A DNA stretch of 57,942 bases from Longimycelium tulufanense (GTDB taxonomy: Bacteria > Actinomycetota > Actinomycetes > Mycobacteriales > Pseudonocardiaceae): contig NZ_BMMK01000034.1 in NCBI RefSeq assembly GCF_014645795.1, positions 1 to 57,942 on the forward strand, written 5' to 3'. Below the pieces are notes generated by a model. It ran no database searches. It had not been told where the DNA came from and saw only the letters and a list, made by a program, of their open reading frames with translations. The position numbers and the translations under genes were made by a program. Positions 46,501-57,843 of this stretch are shown here, one piece after another (within the stretch, counting starts at the first letter, position 1; every line of letters starts with the position of its first letter).

Positions 46501-49500
46501 TCGTGCCCGGTACCGCCTTCGTCGAGATGGCGGTCCGGGCCGGTGCCGAGGTCGGGTGTCGCCGCCTCGTGGAGATGACCCAGGAGGCGCCGCTGGTCCT
46601 GCCGGACCGGGGTGCCGTGCAGCTCCAGGTACGGGTGGGGCTGGCCGGGGAACACGGCCAGCGCTCGCTGGGCGTGTACTCCCGGCCGGACGACGCTCCG
46701 GCGGACGAACTATGGATGTGCCACGCCCGCGGCGTGCTCGCGCCGGAGGCCGCCTTCCCCCCCGTCGGCCACACCGAGGTGTGGCCGCCCGCCGGGGCGG
46801 AGCCGATCGCGCTCGACGGGTTCTACGAGCAGCTGGCCGCCGTGGGCTTCGACTACGGTCCCACGTTCCGCGGCCTGCGTCGGGCGTGGCGGCTCGGCGA
46901 GGAGGTGTTCGCGGAGATCGCGCTCCCCGAAGTGGCGCGGGCCGGAGCCGCTCGGTACGGCATACACCCGGCGCTGCTCGATGCCTCGCTGCACGTGGGC
47001 CTTCTTCAGGGGAAAGGAACGGAGCAGTCGCGGGTGCGGGTTCCGTTCGGATGGAACGAGGTGTCCTTCCACGGCAGCGGCGAATCAACCCTGCGTGCGC
47101 GTCTGACCCCAGCGGGCGCGGACGCGGTGTCCCTGGTCGTGACGGATGAGAGCGGCGCCTTGGTGGCGTCGGTCGGGTCGTTGGTCACCCGTCCCGTCTC
47201 CGCGCACCAGTTGCGGGCCGCACGCACCCACGACTCCCTGTTCCACCTCACCTGGGCGGAGACCACGGTCCCATCGGCGCCGTCCTCGCCCACACGCTGC
47301 GTTGTGCTCGGAGACGACGACCTGGTGACCGACGTGCTCGAGGTCCCGGCAGCGTTCGCGGATACCGGTTCGCTCACGGCGGCGATCGACTCCGGCGAGC
47401 CCGTGCCGGACCTGGTTCTCCTCCCGTGCCGCAGCGACGGCGCTGGCAGTCGGGCCGACGCGGCGCGATCCCTGACCTGCCGCGTGCTCGACGTGCTCCA
47501 GACGTGGCTCGCGGACGCACGGTTCCATGCCTTGCGGTTGGCGGTGGTGACCTCTGGTGCGATGCCCGTCACCGACGACGAGAACGCCGCTGACCTGCCT
47601 GCCGCCGCGGTCTGGGGTTTGGTGCGCTCAGCGCAGTCGGAGAACCCGGGGCGGTTCGTGCTGGTCGACCTGGACGGGCATCCCGAGTCGACGACGGCTC
47701 TTCCGGCCGTGTTGCACGGGGACGAACCGCAACTCGCCCTCCGCTCCGGACGTGTGCTCGTGCCGAGGTTGGCTCGTGGTGCGACGGAAGGAACCCTGGT
47801 GCCCCCGCCGGGCATACGCGAGTGGCGGCTGGACCTGTCCGGCGGGGGCACGGTGGACGATCTAGTCCTCACCCCGTGCCCGGAGGTTGCCGAACCGTTG
47901 GCACCCGGGCAGGTGCGTGTCGCGGTGCGGGCGGCCGGGCTGAACTTCCGGGACGTCGTGCTTGCCCTGGGCATGGTGCCCGACCGACGGGCGTTGGGGG
48001 GCGAGATCGCGGGTGTGGTGACAGCGGTGGGACCGGACGTGACCGGCCTCGCCCCTGGTGACCCGGTGTTCGGTCTGGCTTCCGGCTCACTCGGCCCGGT
48101 CGCCGTCGCCGACCACCGCATGATCGCCCCGATTCCGGAGAGCTGGTCCTTCACGCAGGCCGCGTCCGTTCCCATCGCGTTCCTCACCGCCTACTACAGC
48201 CTGGTGGACCTAGCCGGCGTGTGCCCGGGGGAGACGGTGCTCGTCCATGCGGCAGCCGGCGGCGTCGGTATGGCTGCCGTGCAGCTCGCGCGGCATCTCG
48301 GCGCCGAGGTGTTCGCGACGGCAAGCCCCGCCAAGTGGGACACCGTGCGCTCGCTGGGCATCGACGACGAGCACCTCGCCTCTTCGCGTACCAGTGAGTT
48401 CGAGGAGCGGTTCCGTGCGACGAGCAGCGATCGCGGCGTCGACGTCGTGCTGAACTCCCTGGCCAAGGAACTGGTCGACGCGTCCTTGCGGCTGGTGCGC
48501 CCAGGCGGTCGGTTCGTCGAGATGGGGAAGACGGACATCCGGAACGCCGACGAGGTCGCGACCAAGCACGACGGTGTCATCTACCGCGCGTTCGACCTGA
48601 TGGACGCCGGCCCCGAGCACATCGGCCGGATGCTGGCCGAGATCCTCGCGCTGTTCGAGCGAGGGGAGCTGCGGCTCATCCCAGTGACGGCGTGGGACGT
48701 CCGGCGTGCACCGGCGGCCCTTCGCTTCCTTGCCCAGGCCCGGCACGTAGGCAAGGTCGTCCTCACGATGCCCCCCGCGTGGGACCCCATGGGGACGGTC
48801 CTGGTGACCGGCGCCACCGGGCTGCTGGGTAGGGAGATGGCCCGACACCTGGTCCGGTCCCACGGGGTTCAGCATCTCGTCCTGGCTAGTCGTCGGGGAC
48901 CGGACGCGGGCGGCATGGTCGAGCTGGAGGCGGAACTGACCGCCTTGGGCGCGACGACGATCCGCGTCTCGGCATGCGACGTGTCCGACCGGGCCGCGGT
49001 GGCGGAGTTGCTGGCGTCGGTGCCAGCCGAGCACCCGCTGACCGCCGTGGTGCACGCGGCAGGTGTGTTGGACGACGGTGTCCTGGAGTCGATGACGTCG
49101 GAGCGGGTCGACACGGTGTTTCGGGCCAAGGTCGACGGTGCTTGGCACCTCCACGAGTTGACGCGGGCCACGGAGCTGTCCGCGTTCGTCGTCTTCTCCT
49201 CGGCCGCCGGTACGCTCGGTGCCGCCGGCCAAGCGAACTACGCGGCCGCCAACGCCTTCCTCGACGGGCTGGCCCGTCACCGTCGGGACACCGGCCAGCC
49301 CGGCACGTCCCTGGCCTGGGGGCTGTGGGCCGCTACCGGTGGGATGGCGTCAGAACTGGGACAGGCCGACCTGAGCCGGGTGGGCCGCTCCGGCGTCGCC
49401 GGTCTGTCCGCCGAGGACGGCCTGGCGCTGTTCGACGCGGCGCTCGTCCTTGACCAGGCGGTCTCGTTGCCGATGCGGCTCGACCCGAGAGCCCTGCGTC

Positions 49501-50111
49501 CCGCGGCCGAGGACGGGTCCCTGCCTGCCCTACTGCGGGGCTTGGTCCACGTTCCGGCGACGGAGGCGGGACTGGCTGCGGCGGCGGACGCGTTGCGAGG
49601 GCGCCTGGTCTCCCTCGCGCCCGAGGAACGGCACCAGGTCGTGCTGGAGCTGGTGCGCGGCCAGGTGGCCACCGTCCTCGGGCACGTGACGTCGGAGACC
49701 GTGGAACCCCAGCGGACGTTCAAGGACCTCGGGTTCGACTCGCTCACCGCGGTGGAGTTGCGGAACCGCCTGGGCTCCGCGACGGGGCTGACTTTGCCCA
49801 CCACGCTGGTGTTCGACTACCCGACGCCCGCCGCCCTGGCGGACCACGTCGAGCCGGCGCTCCTGGCCGACCTGGGCTCGCCGGTCGACCCCCTCCTTGC
49901 CCGCCTCGACGACTGGGAGGCGGGGCTCGCCGCGACGCCGTTGGACGACGCCGGGTGGGAGCGGGTGGTAGCCCGACTGCGCTCGCTCGCTACGAAATGG
50001 GGAGAGGGAGGCCGCGGACGGGACGACGGGACGACCGTCGTCAACGAACTCGACTCGGCGACCGACGAGGAAGTCATCGACTTCATCAGCAAGGAGTTCG
50101 GCATCTCCTGA
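43572..50111 (+). CDS. Type I modular PKS E: module 8
   Basis: 2179 residues. The start overlaps the end of gene D by 14 nt and has GGAGG (43561-43565) 6 nt upstream. The N-terminal docking helix ([20 protein letters not shown]) is of a different type from those of B, C, D and F and fits the unusual C-terminus of D. Domains: KS8 (from 35), AT8 (from 564), DH8 (938-1215), ER8 (about 1413-1725), KR8 (1742-1920), ACP8 (Ser2057), C-terminal docking ending [14 protein letters not shown]. It adds one malonyl unit and fully reduces the beta-carbon, placing a CH2-CH2 spacer after the polyene. A TTA codon lies at 44400-44402. Gap to gene F is 60 nt. Confidence 0.95.
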   Translation: MPTNDEKLVEALRVSLKEVEALRRQNRELVTASREPVAVVAMGCRFPGGVRSPEDLWRLVVTGTDAISAFPTDRGWDVEALYDPDPDQPGRTYALEGGFVDGAAEFDADLFGISPREAAAMDPQQRLLLETAWETFERAGVGPLALRSQPVGVFVGSVLMTTGGGVASTDGTEGHQLTGSAASVMSGRLAYMFGLEGPAVTVDTACSSSLAAVHLAVQALRQGECSMALAGGVAVMTTPGIFVEFSRQRGLAPDGRCKAFAAAADGTGWGEGVGLVLLERLSDARRNGHPVLAVIRGSAVNQDGASNGLTAPNGPSQRRVIRQALATARLSADLVDTVEAHGTGTRLGDPIEAQALLATYGQNRPEDRPLWLGSVKSNLGHTQGAAGIAGLIKMVMAMRHGVLPTTLHVDEPSPHVDWSSGAVRLLTENRDWPETGRPRRTGVSSFGISGTNAHVILEQAPQDDDASSDEVDALTPPVRVPWVVSARGDRPLRDQAKRLCAHVQARPELRPVDVGWSLVTSRATLEQRAVVWAPDRNGLLGGLTALSEGRPAPGVARGSATEGRLAFLFSGQGSQRAGMGHELAATFPVFAEALDRACGHLDPYLERPLRQVLHAAEGTPEAGLLERTSFTQAGLFAYEVGLFHLLTHWGLAPDLLLGHSVGELAAAHVAGVLSLEDACALVAARGRLMQELPGEGAMVAVQATEAEVLALVEARAHTLSVAAVNGPTSVVVSGDESAVLELAEHWENEGRRTRRLRVSHAFHSPQMDGMLEEFGRVAEKLTFHPPQIPIVSNITGELATDDQLCSPEYWVRHARETVRFREGMRRLVAEGIRAFLEVGPSGVLTAMGQDCLTEEPGSVGAVLISVSRAGRPEVDTALTGVAEAFVHGVQVDWTRFFEGAGASLVELPTYAFQRQRFPWGQLDASTDVAAAGLDGLGHPLLGASLELADSQGLALTGRLSRRTDGWLGDHAVFGTVLVPGTAFVEMAVRAGAEVGCRRLVEMTQEAPLVLPDRGAVQLQVRVGLAGEHGQRSLGVYSRPDDAPADELWMCHARGVLAPEAAFPPVGHTEVWPPAGAEPIALDGFYEQLAAVGFDYGPTFRGLRRAWRLGEEVFAEIALPEVARAGAARYGIHPALLDASLHVGLLQGKGTEQSRVRVPFGWNEVSFHGSGESTLRARLTPAGADAVSLVVTDESGALVASVGSLVTRPVSAHQLRAARTHDSLFHLTWAETTVPSAPSSPTRCVVLGDDDLVTDVLEVPAAFADTGSLTAAIDSGEPVPDLVLLPCRSDGAGSRADAARSLTCRVLDVLQTWLADARFHALRLAVVTSGAMPVTDDENAADLPAAAVWGLVRSAQSENPGRFVLVDLDGHPESTTALPAVLHGDEPQLALRSGRVLVPRLARGATEGTLVPPPGIREWRLDLSGGGTVDDLVLTPCPEVAEPLAPGQVRVAVRAAGLNFRDVVLALGMVPDRRALGGEIAGVVTAVGPDVTGLAPGDPVFGLASGSLGPVAVADHRMIAPIPESWSFTQAASVPIAFLTAYYSLVDLAGVCPGETVLVHAAAGGVGMAAVQLARHLGAEVFATASPAKWDTVRSLGIDDEHLASSRTSEFEERFRATSSDRGVDVVLNSLAKELVDASLRLVRPGGRFVEMGKTDIRNADEVATKHDGVIYRAFDLMDAGPEHIGRMLAEILALFERGELRLIPVTAWDVRRAPAALRFLAQARHVGKVVLTMPPAWDPMGTVLVTGATGLLGREMARHLVRSHGVQHLVLASRRGPDAGGMVELEAELTALGATTIRVSACDVSDRAAVAELLASVPAEHPLTAVVHAAGVLDDGVLESMTSERVDTVFRAKVDGAWHLHELTRATELSAFVVFSSAAGTLGAAGQANYAAANAFLDGLARHRRDTGQPGTSLAWGLWAATGGMASELGQADLSRVGRSGVAGLSAEDGLALFDAALVLDQAVSLPMRLDPRALRPAAEDGSLPALLRGLVHVPATEAGLAAAADALRGRLVSLAPEERHQVVLELVRGQVATVLGHVTSETVEPQRTFKDLGFDSLTAVELRNRLGSATGLTLPTTLVFDYPTPAALADHVEPALLADLGSPVDPLLARLDDWEAGLAATPLDDAGWERVVARLRSLATKWGEGGRGRDDGTTVVNELDSATDEEVIDFISKEFGIS
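43674..49870 (+). other. Module 8: KS-AT(malonyl)-DH-ER-KR-ACP
   Basis: KS8 Cys206. AT8 has GHSVGE (Ser660) and HAFH (760-763), malonyl type. DH8 has [10 protein letters not shown] (His970) and DASLH (Asp1137). ER8 has HAAAGGVGM from 1559 and GMVP with Val1469 instead of the Tyr of ER1; with a malonyl extender there is no methyl stereocentre for this to affect. KR8 has [11 protein letters not shown] (1833-1835) and Tyr1890. ACP8 Ser2057. Confidence 0.9.
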
Positions 50112-50171
50112 CCCGCGTCGCACCCACGAACCCCGGCGGACGTCGACGGCTTCTCAACAAGGTGGTTTTAG

Positions 50172-53100
50172 ATGGTGACGGACGACAAGATTCGCTACTT
50201 CCTCAAGCGCGTGACCGCCGACCTGCACGAGACGCGTGACCGCCTGCGGGAGCTGGAGGCAGCTGTCGGAGAACCGATCGCGGTTGTGGCGATGGGATGT
50301 CGCTTCCCGGGAGGCGTGTCCTCGCCGGAGGACCTGTGGCGCCTGGCCGTCTCCGGGGAGGACGCGATCTCGCCGTTTCCCGCGGACCGTGGCTGGCCCG
50401 TGGGCGATCTTTACGACCCGGACCCGGACCGGTTCGGGAAGTGCTATGCGCGAGAGGGTGGTTTTCTCGCCGACGTGGCGTCGTTCGATGCGGGCTTCTT
50501 CGGCGTGAGCCCGCGGGAGGCGTTGGCGTTGGACCCCCAACAGCGGTTGCTGTTGGAGGTGTCCTGGGAGACGTTCGAGCGTGCCGGTATCGCACCCTCC
50601 TCCCTGCGGGGAAGCCGGACCGGTGTCTTCGTCGGGACCAGCAGCCAGGAATACGCGCTCCTTGTGCGGAGTTCTCCGGAGAACTTCGAGGGCTACTCGA
50701 CGGGCTTTCTCGCCAGTGTGATGTCCGGCCGGCTCGCCTACACGTTCGGCCTCGAAGGTCCCGCTGTCACAGTGGACACGGCGTGTTCCTCGTCCTTGGT
50801 GGCACTGCATCAGGCCGTGCATGCGTTGCGTACCGACGAATGCGGCATGGCTCTCGCCGGCGGAGCGGCCGTGATGTCCACACCGAGCATGTTCGTCGAG
50901 TTCAGCCGGCAGCGTGGACTGGCCCCGGACGGACGTTGCAAGGCGTTCGCCGCCGCTGCGGACGGCACCGGGTGGGGCGAGGGGGTCGGCCTGGTCCTGT
51001 TGGAGCGGTTGTCCGACGCGCGTCGAAACGGGCACCATGTGCTGGCGGTCATTCGTGGTTCCGCCGTGAACCAGGATGGCGCGTCCAACGGGCTGACCGC
51101 GCCGAATGGTCCGTCACAGCAGCGCGTGATTCGTGCGGCACTGGCGAACGCGAGGCTAGGACTGTCCGATGTGGATGCTGTCGAGGCCCACGGGACCGGA
51201 ACGACGTTGGGGGATCCGATCGAGGCCCAGGCCCTCCTCGCCACCTACGGCCAGGACCGTGTGGCAGGACAACCGCTATGGCTGGGGTCGTTGAAATCGA
51301 ACATCGGCCACACCCAGGCGGCCGCGGGTGTCGCCGGAGTGATCAAGATGGTCATGGCAATGCGCCAGGGTGTCCTGCCACCCACCCTGCACGTTGACGC
51401 CCCAACCCCGCACGTGGACTGGTCCGCGGGTGCGGTGGAGCTGCTGACCGAGGTACGGGACTGGCCGCGGATCGGAAGGCCGCGGCGGGCCGGGGTGTCG
51501 TCGTTCGGGATCAGTGGCACCAACGCCCACCTGATCCTGGAGCACGCGGAGCGGGACGAGTCTCCCGCTGTGGAGCCGGCCGCACCAGTGCTGATCAGCA
51601 CCACCACCGAAGGCGACCACCAAGAAAGATCAACCCCGCTACCGTGGGTGGTCTCTGCGAGGAACGATCGAGGGCTCCGGGCACAGGCGGCCAGGCTGCG
51701 CGACCATGTTCTCGCCCACCCGGAGCTGTCCCCGCCCGACATTGGTCACTCCCTGCGGGCGTCGCGAACCCTGTTCGACCACCGCGCCGTCGTGCTGGCC
51801 CGGGACCGGGACGAGTTCGTCGCCGGGCTCGACGCCCTGGCCGAGGGGAGAGGGGCCCCGGGCGTGGTGGAGGGCGTCGCCGGGGAACCAGGGAAGCCGG
51901 TGTTCGTGTTCCCCGGACAGGGTGCCCAGTGGGCGGGAATGGCCGCGGAGCTGTGCCGCGACTCCGAGATCTTCCGGAACCAGCTGCGCGACTGTGCCGA
52001 AGCTCTGGAACCCCATGTCGACTGGTCGCTCCTCGACGTGGTGTGCGGTGCTGACGGGGTCTTCTCCCTGGACCGCGTCGACGTGGTCCAGCCCGCGTTG
52101 TGGGCCATGATGATCTCGCTCGCCGAATTGTGGCGGTCCTACGGCGTCGAACCCGGGGCCGTGGTCGGCCACTCCCAGGGCGAGATCGCCGCCGCGTGCG
52201 TCGCGGGCGCGCTGTCGCTCGAGGACGGGGCGCGGATGGTGGCACTGCGGTCCCGGCTCGTTGCCCAGCACCTGTCCGGTAAGGGCGGCATGGCGTTCCT
52301 CGCCCTTCCAGCGGACCAGGCGCGCGACTGGCTTTCGCCGTGGGAGACACGTCTCGGTGTCGCGGCGGTCAACGCGCCCTCGTCCGTCGTGATCTCGGGC
52401 GACCCCGACGCGCTGGACGAACTCCTCGTCGCCGCCGAAGGGGACGGGGTTCGGGCGATCCGCGTCGCGGTGGACTACGCGTCCCACTCGGCACAGGTCG
52501 AAACCCTGGAAGCCGAACTGCTCGCGGCACTCGCGGGCGTCACGCCTCGGGCGCCCACGATCCCGTTCTTCTCCACGGTGACCGGCAACCTGGTCGACAC
52601 CTCGAAGCTCGACGCCGCCTACTGGTACCAGAATCTGCGCGACACAGTCCGCTTCGAACCCACCGTGCGCGAACTCCTGGCGGCAGGATACCGAACCTAC
52701 GTGGAGGTGAGTCCGCACCCGGTTCTCGCGGTGTCGGTGCAGGAAACCCTGGAAAGTGCCGCGGCGGAGGGCCTGGTGCTGACCTCGCTTCGGCGGGGCG
52801 AAGGACACCTTCGACGCTTCCTCACGTCCGTCTCGGAAGCTCATGTGCGTGGAATGCGGGTGGACTGGTCGTCCCACATCGGACCGGACCGGCGTCGCGT
52901 GGCGCTCCCGACATACGCGTTCCAGCGTCAGCGTTACTGGCTGGATGCACAACCGATGGCCCCCGTGTGGGAAGGCGACGAGAGCGCGTCCTCGTTGTTC
53001 CTGCAGCGCTTGGTCGAACTCCCCGAGAGCGAGCGGGCCCATGTGGTGCTGGAGACGGTGTGCGAGCATGCCGGTGCGGTCCTGTACCGCACCTCCCCGG

Positions 53101-56100
53101 CGGACATCGATACCACGACGGTCTTCACCGATCTCGGGTTCGTCTCGATGACGGCGATGGAGCTGCGCAACCGGCTCAGCGCCGTCACCGGCGTCCGGCT
53201 CTCGCCGACAGTGGTCTTCGACTACCCGACCCCCGAGAAGCTGTCCGCGCACCTGCTGGCTCGGCTGACTGGTGCCCACGACCAGAGCACCGAACCGGTG
53301 ACGGCGGTGTTCACCGCCGACGAGCCGATCGCGATCGTCGCGATGAGCTGCCGGTACGCGGGCGACGTGACCTCCCCGGAGGAGCTGTGGGACATGGTCG
53401 CCGCTGGGCGGGACGCGATCTCGTCCGTCCCGACCAACCGTGGCTGGGACGTCGAGAACCTGTACGACCCGAACCCGGGTCGGCCGGGCCGGACGTACGT
53501 CCGGCGGGGCGGCTTCCTCCGAGACGCCGACCAGTTCGACCCCCTCCTGTTCGGGATCAGCCCGCGCGAGGCGCTGGCGATGGACCCGCAACAGCGCCTT
53601 CTCCTCGAGACGTCGTGGGAGGTGTTCGAGCGGGCGGGGGTGGCGCCTGACTCGATCCGCGGCAGCCGGACCGGAGTCTTCGTGGGGATCAGCGGTCAGG
53701 ACTACGCGTGGTTGCTGACCACGACACCGGAGGGCGGCGAGGGCCACCTGATGACCGGGACCTCGACGAGTGTCGCCTCGGGTCGGCTCGCCTACCTGTT
53801 TGGCCTGGAGGGGCCGGCGGTGACCGTCGACACCGCGTGCTCCTCGTCCCTGGTCGCCCTCCACCTGGCCGTGCAGGCCCTGCGGCAGGGCGACTGCGCG
53901 GCCGCCCTCGTGGCGGGAGCCACGGTGCTGTCGACCCCAGGGGCGTTCGTCGAGTTCAGCCAGCAGCGCGCGCTGGCACCAGACGGGCGGTGCAAGGCGT
54001 TCGCCGCGGCTGCCGACGGCACCGGGTGGGGTGAGGGGGTGGGGGTGCTCCTGGTGGAACCGCTGTCGGCGGCCCGCCGCCACGGTCACCCGGTCCTGGC
54101 CCTGGTCCGCGGCACCGCGATCAACCAGGACGGGGCGAGCAACGGTCTGTCCGCACCCAACGGGCTGGCCCAGCAGCGCGTCATCCGGCAGGCGCTGACC
54201 AACGCCGGCCTCACCACCCGGGACGTGGACGCCGTCGAGGCCCATGGGACGGGCACCACCCTTGGTGACCCCATCGAGGCGGAGGCCCTGCTGGCCACGT
54301 ACGGCCAGGGCCGGCCGGCTCATCGTCCACTGTGGTTGGGGTCGCTGAAGTCGAACATCGGCCACACCGCGGCGGCGGCCGGGGTGGGTGGCGTGATCAA
54401 GATGGTCATGGCGATGCGTCGGGGCGTGTTGCCGAAGACCCTGCACGTGGACGAGCCCACCCCGCACGTGGACTGGTCCTCGGGCGCGGTGGAGCTGTTG
54501 ACCGAGACCGGGGAGTGGCCGGACACCGGTCGCCCGCGCCGGGCCGGGGTCTCGTCCTTCGGGATCAGCGGGACCAACGCGCACGTGGTGCTGGAACAGG
54601 TGCCGGACGAGACCGTCAGCGCGGATAATGGGGTGGCGCGGACGACGGACTCCGCGCCACCCCTGGCCACTCTTCCTGCGGTGCCATGGGTGTTGTCGGG
54701 CAGGACCCGGAAGGCCTTGCGGGCGCAGGCGGACCGGATACGGCAATACGTCGAGGAACGCCCTGACCTCGCGCCGGCCGACGTCGCGCGCTCGTTGGCG
54801 ACCGCCAGGGCCGGACTGGAACACCGCGCCGTCGTGGTCGGTCGGGATCGCAACGATCTCCTGGCGGCGCTGTCCCTGCTGGCGGAGGACGGTTCCGCGC
54901 CGAACCTGGTCCGTGGCACGACCCGCACTCGTGGCAGGGTGGCATTCCTGTTCTCCGGCCAAGTTGGTCCACGGGCAGGGCTGGGACGGGAACTCTACGA
55001 CCAGGTGCCGGCCTTCGTGTCAGCCCTGGACGAGGTGTGCGCCGCGTTCGATGCCCAGCTGGACCTGAACCTCGGCGAGGTACTGGCTGCCGAGGACGGT
55101 TCCGTGGAGGACCTGCTGGTGGACCCGGTCCTCAGACAGGCCGCACTCTTCGCTAAGGAAACGGCACTATACCGGCTGCTGGGATACTGGGGAGTTCGGC
55201 CCAGCTTCCTTCTCGGCTACTCCGTCGGTGAGCTGACCGCGGCGCACAACGCGGGCGTGTTGTCACTGGCCGACGCGGCCGCGCTCGTCGTTGCTATGGG
55301 ACGGCTGGGACGGGGATTCCCGGCCGATGTGGCGACGACATCGCCTGACTGTGAGGAGGGACTGCACCCCCAACTCGACGACATCCGCCGTATCGCCCAG
55401 GAGCTGACGTTCCGTCCACCGGCGATTCCCCTTGTCTCCGGCCTGACTGGCCGTCCCGTGCCGGGGGAGGAGATCGGTTCCCCGGAGTACTGGGTGCGGC
55501 TCGCACGGGAGGTCGCCACGCCCGCCAACGGCTTGCAGTGGCTCGTGTCCGAAGGTGTTCGTGACTACCTCCAGATCGGCTCGGACAGCGCACTGGCAGG
55601 GATCGGCCAACACTGCCGCGCGGGTGTGGTGAGCGAGGACGACATTGCGCTGGTGCCAGCCCTCCACGGGGATGGATCCGAGGTGAACGCGCTCCTCTCC
55701 GCGTTGGCCCACCTTCATGTCAGGGGCGTCACGGTGGACTGGGCGAGGATGCTCGTCGACTGCGGCGCGCGGCCAGTGGAGCTGCCCACGTACGCGTTCC
55801 AGCGCCAGCGGTACTGGCCCGAGGTGACCGGACTGTCGGCTCGGCATCCGGACCAGTGCGGCCCCGGTCGCGCGGTCGCACGTGCGGAACGGGGCCGCGA
55901 GTTTCGGGAGCGCCTGGCCGGGGCGACTGAGGAGGAGCGGGAGCAGCTCGTCGCCACGCTGGTCCGCACGCACGTCGCGGGGGCGCTCAGGTTGGGTGAC
56001 GCGGACTCCCTCGAGGACGAGCTGACCCTTCCCGAACTGGGTTTCGACTCGCTGACCGCGGTGGAGTTGCGGAACCGGCTCGGGGCGGACCTCGGGCTCC

Positions 56101-57056
56101 GCCTCTCGCCGGCCATCGTCTTCCAGTATCCGACCGTCACCGCGCTGAGGCGGCACCTGGTCGAGCAGTGGGAAACGGCGGGTTCCACCGGCGAACGACA
56201 CACGGAATCCGACGACACCACCGGGGCGCAGGTCACCCTCGGACCCCTTCTCACCCGCGCCAGCGAACTGGGCCGGACCGAGGAGTTCCAACAGCTTCTC
56301 CACCGCGTCGCGGAATTCCGCCCCACCTTCGACTCGTCCCCGGAGCATCCCCACACTCCTCCTCCGGTCCGTCTCTCCCGTGGCTCCGCCATCGCGAGCC
56401 TGATCTGCTTTCCAACGTTCGCCGGCAGGTCGGGGGCGCATCAGTACGCCCGTCTCGCGGCCGGGTCGCGAGGCGAGCGGGACGTCTGGGTTCTTCCGGC
56501 ACCTGGCTTCACGTGGCAGGAAACGCTCCCGGCGTCCGTCGACGCCCTGGCGAGCCGCCAGGCGTACGGCGTCGAACAGTGCGCTGACGGCAAACCCGTC
56601 GTCCTGCTCGGATACTCGGCGGGCGGATGGATCGCCCATGCCACCGCGGCCGCTCTCGAAGCGCGTGGGGCTGGCCCCAGCGCCGTTGTGCTCCTGGACA
56701 GTTACTGGCCGGACAGCGAGATGCTTCCGCACATCCACGCCCAGATCGACAGAGCTCGGACGACAGGGGCACCGAACGCTCTCTGGACCGAGGAGCCCTG
56801 GGACGACGCCTGTCTCACCGCCATGGCACGGTACGCCCAGCTGTTCCATGCCTGGAGCCCGGAAGAAATCAGCGCGCCCACCCTGCTCGTTCGTGCTTCG
56901 GAACCGGCCTTCGACGAGGTACTGGACAATTGGCGGCCGAGGTGGCATCTCCCGCACACAGCCGTCGACGCGGCCGGAACCCACTTCACGATCATCCGTG
57001 AGCACAGCGAGTCCGCGATGCGCTCGGTACGCGACTGGCTCAGCGGTCTTTTCTGA
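50172..57056 (+). CDS. Type I modular PKS F: modules 9 and 10 with thioesterase
   Basis: 2294 residues. ATG 50172 follows AAGGTGG by 6 nt and gives the docking coil [16 protein letters not shown]. Domains: KS9 (from 34), AT9 (from 576), ACP9 (Ser992), KS10 (from 1050), a shortened AT10 (1589-1883), ACP10 (Ser1960), thioesterase (about 2070-2290). No reductive domain is present, so two successive beta-keto groups should remain and give a beta,delta-diketo thioester. The TE has GYSAGG (Ser2149), Asp2176 in [11 protein letters not shown] and His2271 in THFTIIREH, a complete Ser-Asp-His triad matching macrolide-PKS TEs. No C-terminal docking tail, consistent with the last subunit. The methyltransferase gene follows after 32 nt. 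Confidence 0.95.
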   Translation: MVTDDKIRYFLKRVTADLHETRDRLRELEAAVGEPIAVVAMGCRFPGGVSSPEDLWRLAVSGEDAISPFPADRGWPVGDLYDPDPDRFGKCYAREGGFLADVASFDAGFFGVSPREALALDPQQRLLLEVSWETFERAGIAPSSLRGSRTGVFVGTSSQEYALLVRSSPENFEGYSTGFLASVMSGRLAYTFGLEGPAVTVDTACSSSLVALHQAVHALRTDECGMALAGGAAVMSTPSMFVEFSRQRGLAPDGRCKAFAAAADGTGWGEGVGLVLLERLSDARRNGHHVLAVIRGSAVNQDGASNGLTAPNGPSQQRVIRAALANARLGLSDVDAVEAHGTGTTLGDPIEAQALLATYGQDRVAGQPLWLGSLKSNIGHTQAAAGVAGVIKMVMAMRQGVLPPTLHVDAPTPHVDWSAGAVELLTEVRDWPRIGRPRRAGVSSFGISGTNAHLILEHAERDESPAVEPAAPVLISTTTEGDHQERSTPLPWVVSARNDRGLRAQAARLRDHVLAHPELSPPDIGHSLRASRTLFDHRAVVLARDRDEFVAGLDALAEGRGAPGVVEGVAGEPGKPVFVFPGQGAQWAGMAAELCRDSEIFRNQLRDCAEALEPHVDWSLLDVVCGADGVFSLDRVDVVQPALWAMMISLAELWRSYGVEPGAVVGHSQGEIAAACVAGALSLEDGARMVALRSRLVAQHLSGKGGMAFLALPADQARDWLSPWETRLGVAAVNAPSSVVISGDPDALDELLVAAEGDGVRAIRVAVDYASHSAQVETLEAELLAALAGVTPRAPTIPFFSTVTGNLVDTSKLDAAYWYQNLRDTVRFEPTVRELLAAGYRTYVEVSPHPVLAVSVQETLESAAAEGLVLTSLRRGEGHLRRFLTSVSEAHVRGMRVDWSSHIGPDRRRVALPTYAFQRQRYWLDAQPMAPVWEGDESASSLFLQRLVELPESERAHVVLETVCEHAGAVLYRTSPADIDTTTVFTDLGFVSMTAMELRNRLSAVTGVRLSPTVVFDYPTPEKLSAHLLARLTGAHDQSTEPVTAVFTADEPIAIVAMSCRYAGDVTSPEELWDMVAAGRDAISSVPTNRGWDVENLYDPNPGRPGRTYVRRGGFLRDADQFDPLLFGISPREALAMDPQQRLLLETSWEVFERAGVAPDSIRGSRTGVFVGISGQDYAWLLTTTPEGGEGHLMTGTSTSVASGRLAYLFGLEGPAVTVDTACSSSLVALHLAVQALRQGDCAAALVAGATVLSTPGAFVEFSQQRALAPDGRCKAFAAAADGTGWGEGVGVLLVEPLSAARRHGHPVLALVRGTAINQDGASNGLSAPNGLAQQRVIRQALTNAGLTTRDVDAVEAHGTGTTLGDPIEAEALLATYGQGRPAHRPLWLGSLKSNIGHTAAAAGVGGVIKMVMAMRRGVLPKTLHVDEPTPHVDWSSGAVELLTETGEWPDTGRPRRAGVSSFGISGTNAHVVLEQVPDETVSADNGVARTTDSAPPLATLPAVPWVLSGRTRKALRAQADRIRQYVEERPDLAPADVARSLATARAGLEHRAVVVGRDRNDLLAALSLLAEDGSAPNLVRGTTRTRGRVAFLFSGQVGPRAGLGRELYDQVPAFVSALDEVCAAFDAQLDLNLGEVLAAEDGSVEDLLVDPVLRQAALFAKETALYRLLGYWGVRPSFLLGYSVGELTAAHNAGVLSLADAAALVVAMGRLGRGFPADVATTSPDCEEGLHPQLDDIRRIAQELTFRPPAIPLVSGLTGRPVPGEEIGSPEYWVRLAREVATPANGLQWLVSEGVRDYLQIGSDSALAGIGQHCRAGVVSEDDIALVPALHGDGSEVNALLSALAHLHVRGVTVDWARMLVDCGARPVELPTYAFQRQRYWPEVTGLSARHPDQCGPGRAVARAERGREFRERLAGATEEEREQLVATLVRTHVAGALRLGDADSLEDELTLPELGFDSLTAVELRNRLGADLGLRLSPAIVFQYPTVTALRRHLVEQWETAGSTGERHTESDDTTGAQVTLGPLLTRASELGRTEEFQQLLHRVAEFRPTFDSSPEHPHTPPPVRLSRGSAIASLICFPTFAGRSGAHQYARLAAGSRGERDVWVLPAPGFTWQETLPASVDALASRQAYGVEQCADGKPVVLLGYSAGGWIAHATAAALEARGAGPSAVVLLDSYWPDSEMLPHIHAQIDRARTTGAPNALWTEEPWDDACLTAMARYAQLFHAWSPEEISAPTLLVRASEPAFDEVLDNWRPRWHLPHTAVDAAGTHFTIIREHSESAMRSVRDWLSGLF
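50271..53275 (+). other. Module 9: KS-AT(methylmalonyl)-ACP, no reduction
   Basis: KS9 Cys205. AT9 has RVDVVQ, GHSQGE (Ser668) and YASH (from 769). After the AT the sequence runs straight to the ACP with no DH, ER or KR. ACP9 reads [11 protein letters not shown] where the other ACPs read [11 protein letters not shown]: the phosphopantetheine Ser992 is present, but Asp before it is Val991. The module should leave a beta-ketone with an alpha-methyl. Confidence 0.85.
53319..57050 (+). other. Module 10: KS-degenerate AT-ACP-TE
   Basis: KS10 keeps Cys1223, EAHGTGT and NIGHTA, so it looks active. AT10 reads SGQVGPRAG for SGQGSQRAG and GYSVGE (Tyr1683-Ser1684) for GHSVGE. From GRL to ELTF it has about 38 residues where AT8 has about 98. 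The missing segment includes the VNGP...VSG region and the HAFH/YASH specificity motif; a His in GLHPQLDD may be the remnant of the catalytic His. ACP10 has a normal [11 protein letters not shown] (Ser1960). Probably AT10 cannot load its own ACP; another AT may act in trans, or the chain may pass without extension. Confidence 0.85.
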
Positions 57057-57088
57057 GGACAAGACATCGCAACACGACAGGAGAAAAG

Positions 57089-57790
57089 ATGACGTCCTTC
57101 CACGCACGCGACAGGGAGCCCCTCGACCAGTCCGTCATCGACGGTCAGGCCGCGTACACGAAGCAGTCCCTGAACCTCTATGACTTCGCGGTGTTCCGTG
57201 GTACCGCGCCCTTCTTCTGGCGCTGCCCACCGGCGGTCTCCCGGCGGTTGTACGACACCAGCGTGGGCGCGCACCACCTGGAGATCGGCGTGGGCAGCGG
57301 CTACCTCCTTGACCACGCACACTTCCCAGTGACCGATCCACGGGTTACGCTCGTCGACCTCAGCCCCCACTCCCTTGCCCACACGGCACATCGCCTCCGG
57401 CGGTACCAGGTCAACATCGTCCGGGCGAACGTCCTGGATCCCCTGCCGGTGCCACGAAAGTCCTATGACTCGGTTGGCATGAGCTATCTGTTGCACTGTG
57501 TACCGGGAAGCCTCCGGGAGAAGGGAATCGCCTTGGCCCACGCCGCGGCCGCGGTCCGCCCCGGTGGGATTGTCTTCGGTGCCACGGTGTTGTCGGCCGG
57601 TGTCCCTGTAACCTTCGCCGCCCGACAGATGATGCGACTGCTCAACAAGAAGGGTGTCTTCCACAACGAGCGCGACACTCTCGACGACCTTCGCGACCAA
57701 CTCGAACAGCACTTCGTCCGCCACGAGCTGTCCGTCCGCGGCTGCGTGGGCCTCTTCCGAGCCTGGACAGCCTCCGGAGAGAACACCTGA
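57089..57790 (+). CDS. Class I SAM-dependent methyltransferase
   Basis: 233 residues with a Rossmann-type SAM site: motif I LEIGVGSGYLLD (from residue 64), the acidic residue after beta-2 (Asp90 in TLVDLSP), and a later RPGGIVFGATVL segment. No signal or membrane segment. ATG 57089 follows AGGAG (57079-57083) by 5 nt, and the gene is 32 nt after the thioesterase stop, so it belongs to the operon. In pyrone pathways a methyltransferase of this kind often O-methylates the enol hydroxyl after ring closure; that is the most likely role here given the predicted diketo end. Methylation of the head-group hydroxyl or of a carboxylate is possible. The enzyme class is clear; the substrate is inferred. 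Confidence 0.8.
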   Translation: MTSFHARDREPLDQSVIDGQAAYTKQSLNLYDFAVFRGTAPFFWRCPPAVSRRLYDTSVGAHHLEIGVGSGYLLDHAHFPVTDPRVTLVDLSPHSLAHTAHRLRRYQVNIVRANVLDPLPVPRKSYDSVGMSYLLHCVPGSLREKGIALAHAAAAVRPGGIVFGATVLSAGVPVTFAARQMMRLLNKKGVFHNERDTLDDLRDQLEQHFVRHELSVRGCVGLFRAWTASGENT

Positions 57791-57802
57791 CGCGGGGACA
57801 AA

Positions 57803-57843
57803 GCGGTGCGGCCCGAGACTCACGACCGCCGAAGCCGCACCGC
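57803..57843 (+). terminator. Hairpin terminator at the end of the operon
   Basis: A perfect 10-bp inverted repeat (GCGGTGCGGC 57803-57812 with GCCGCACCGC 57834-57843) around a 21-nt loop, 13 nt after the methyltransferase stop. No T tract follows directly, as is common for actinobacterial terminators. Confidence 0.65.

Noticed and set aside
51639-54962. A 1107-codon open frame on the minus strand inside PKS F (and a 633-codon one at 7857-9758 in PKS A)
   Set aside because: Both lie antisense to clear PKS domains, have low-complexity Arg/Gly/Pro-rich translations and no known motif. Long antisense frames are an expected by-product of high GC at third positions.
3000-57056. Repeated segments throughout as CRISPR or tandem repeats
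   Set aside because: They are homologous KS, AT, KR and ACP domains of successive modules, spaced by kilobases, not short regular repeats.
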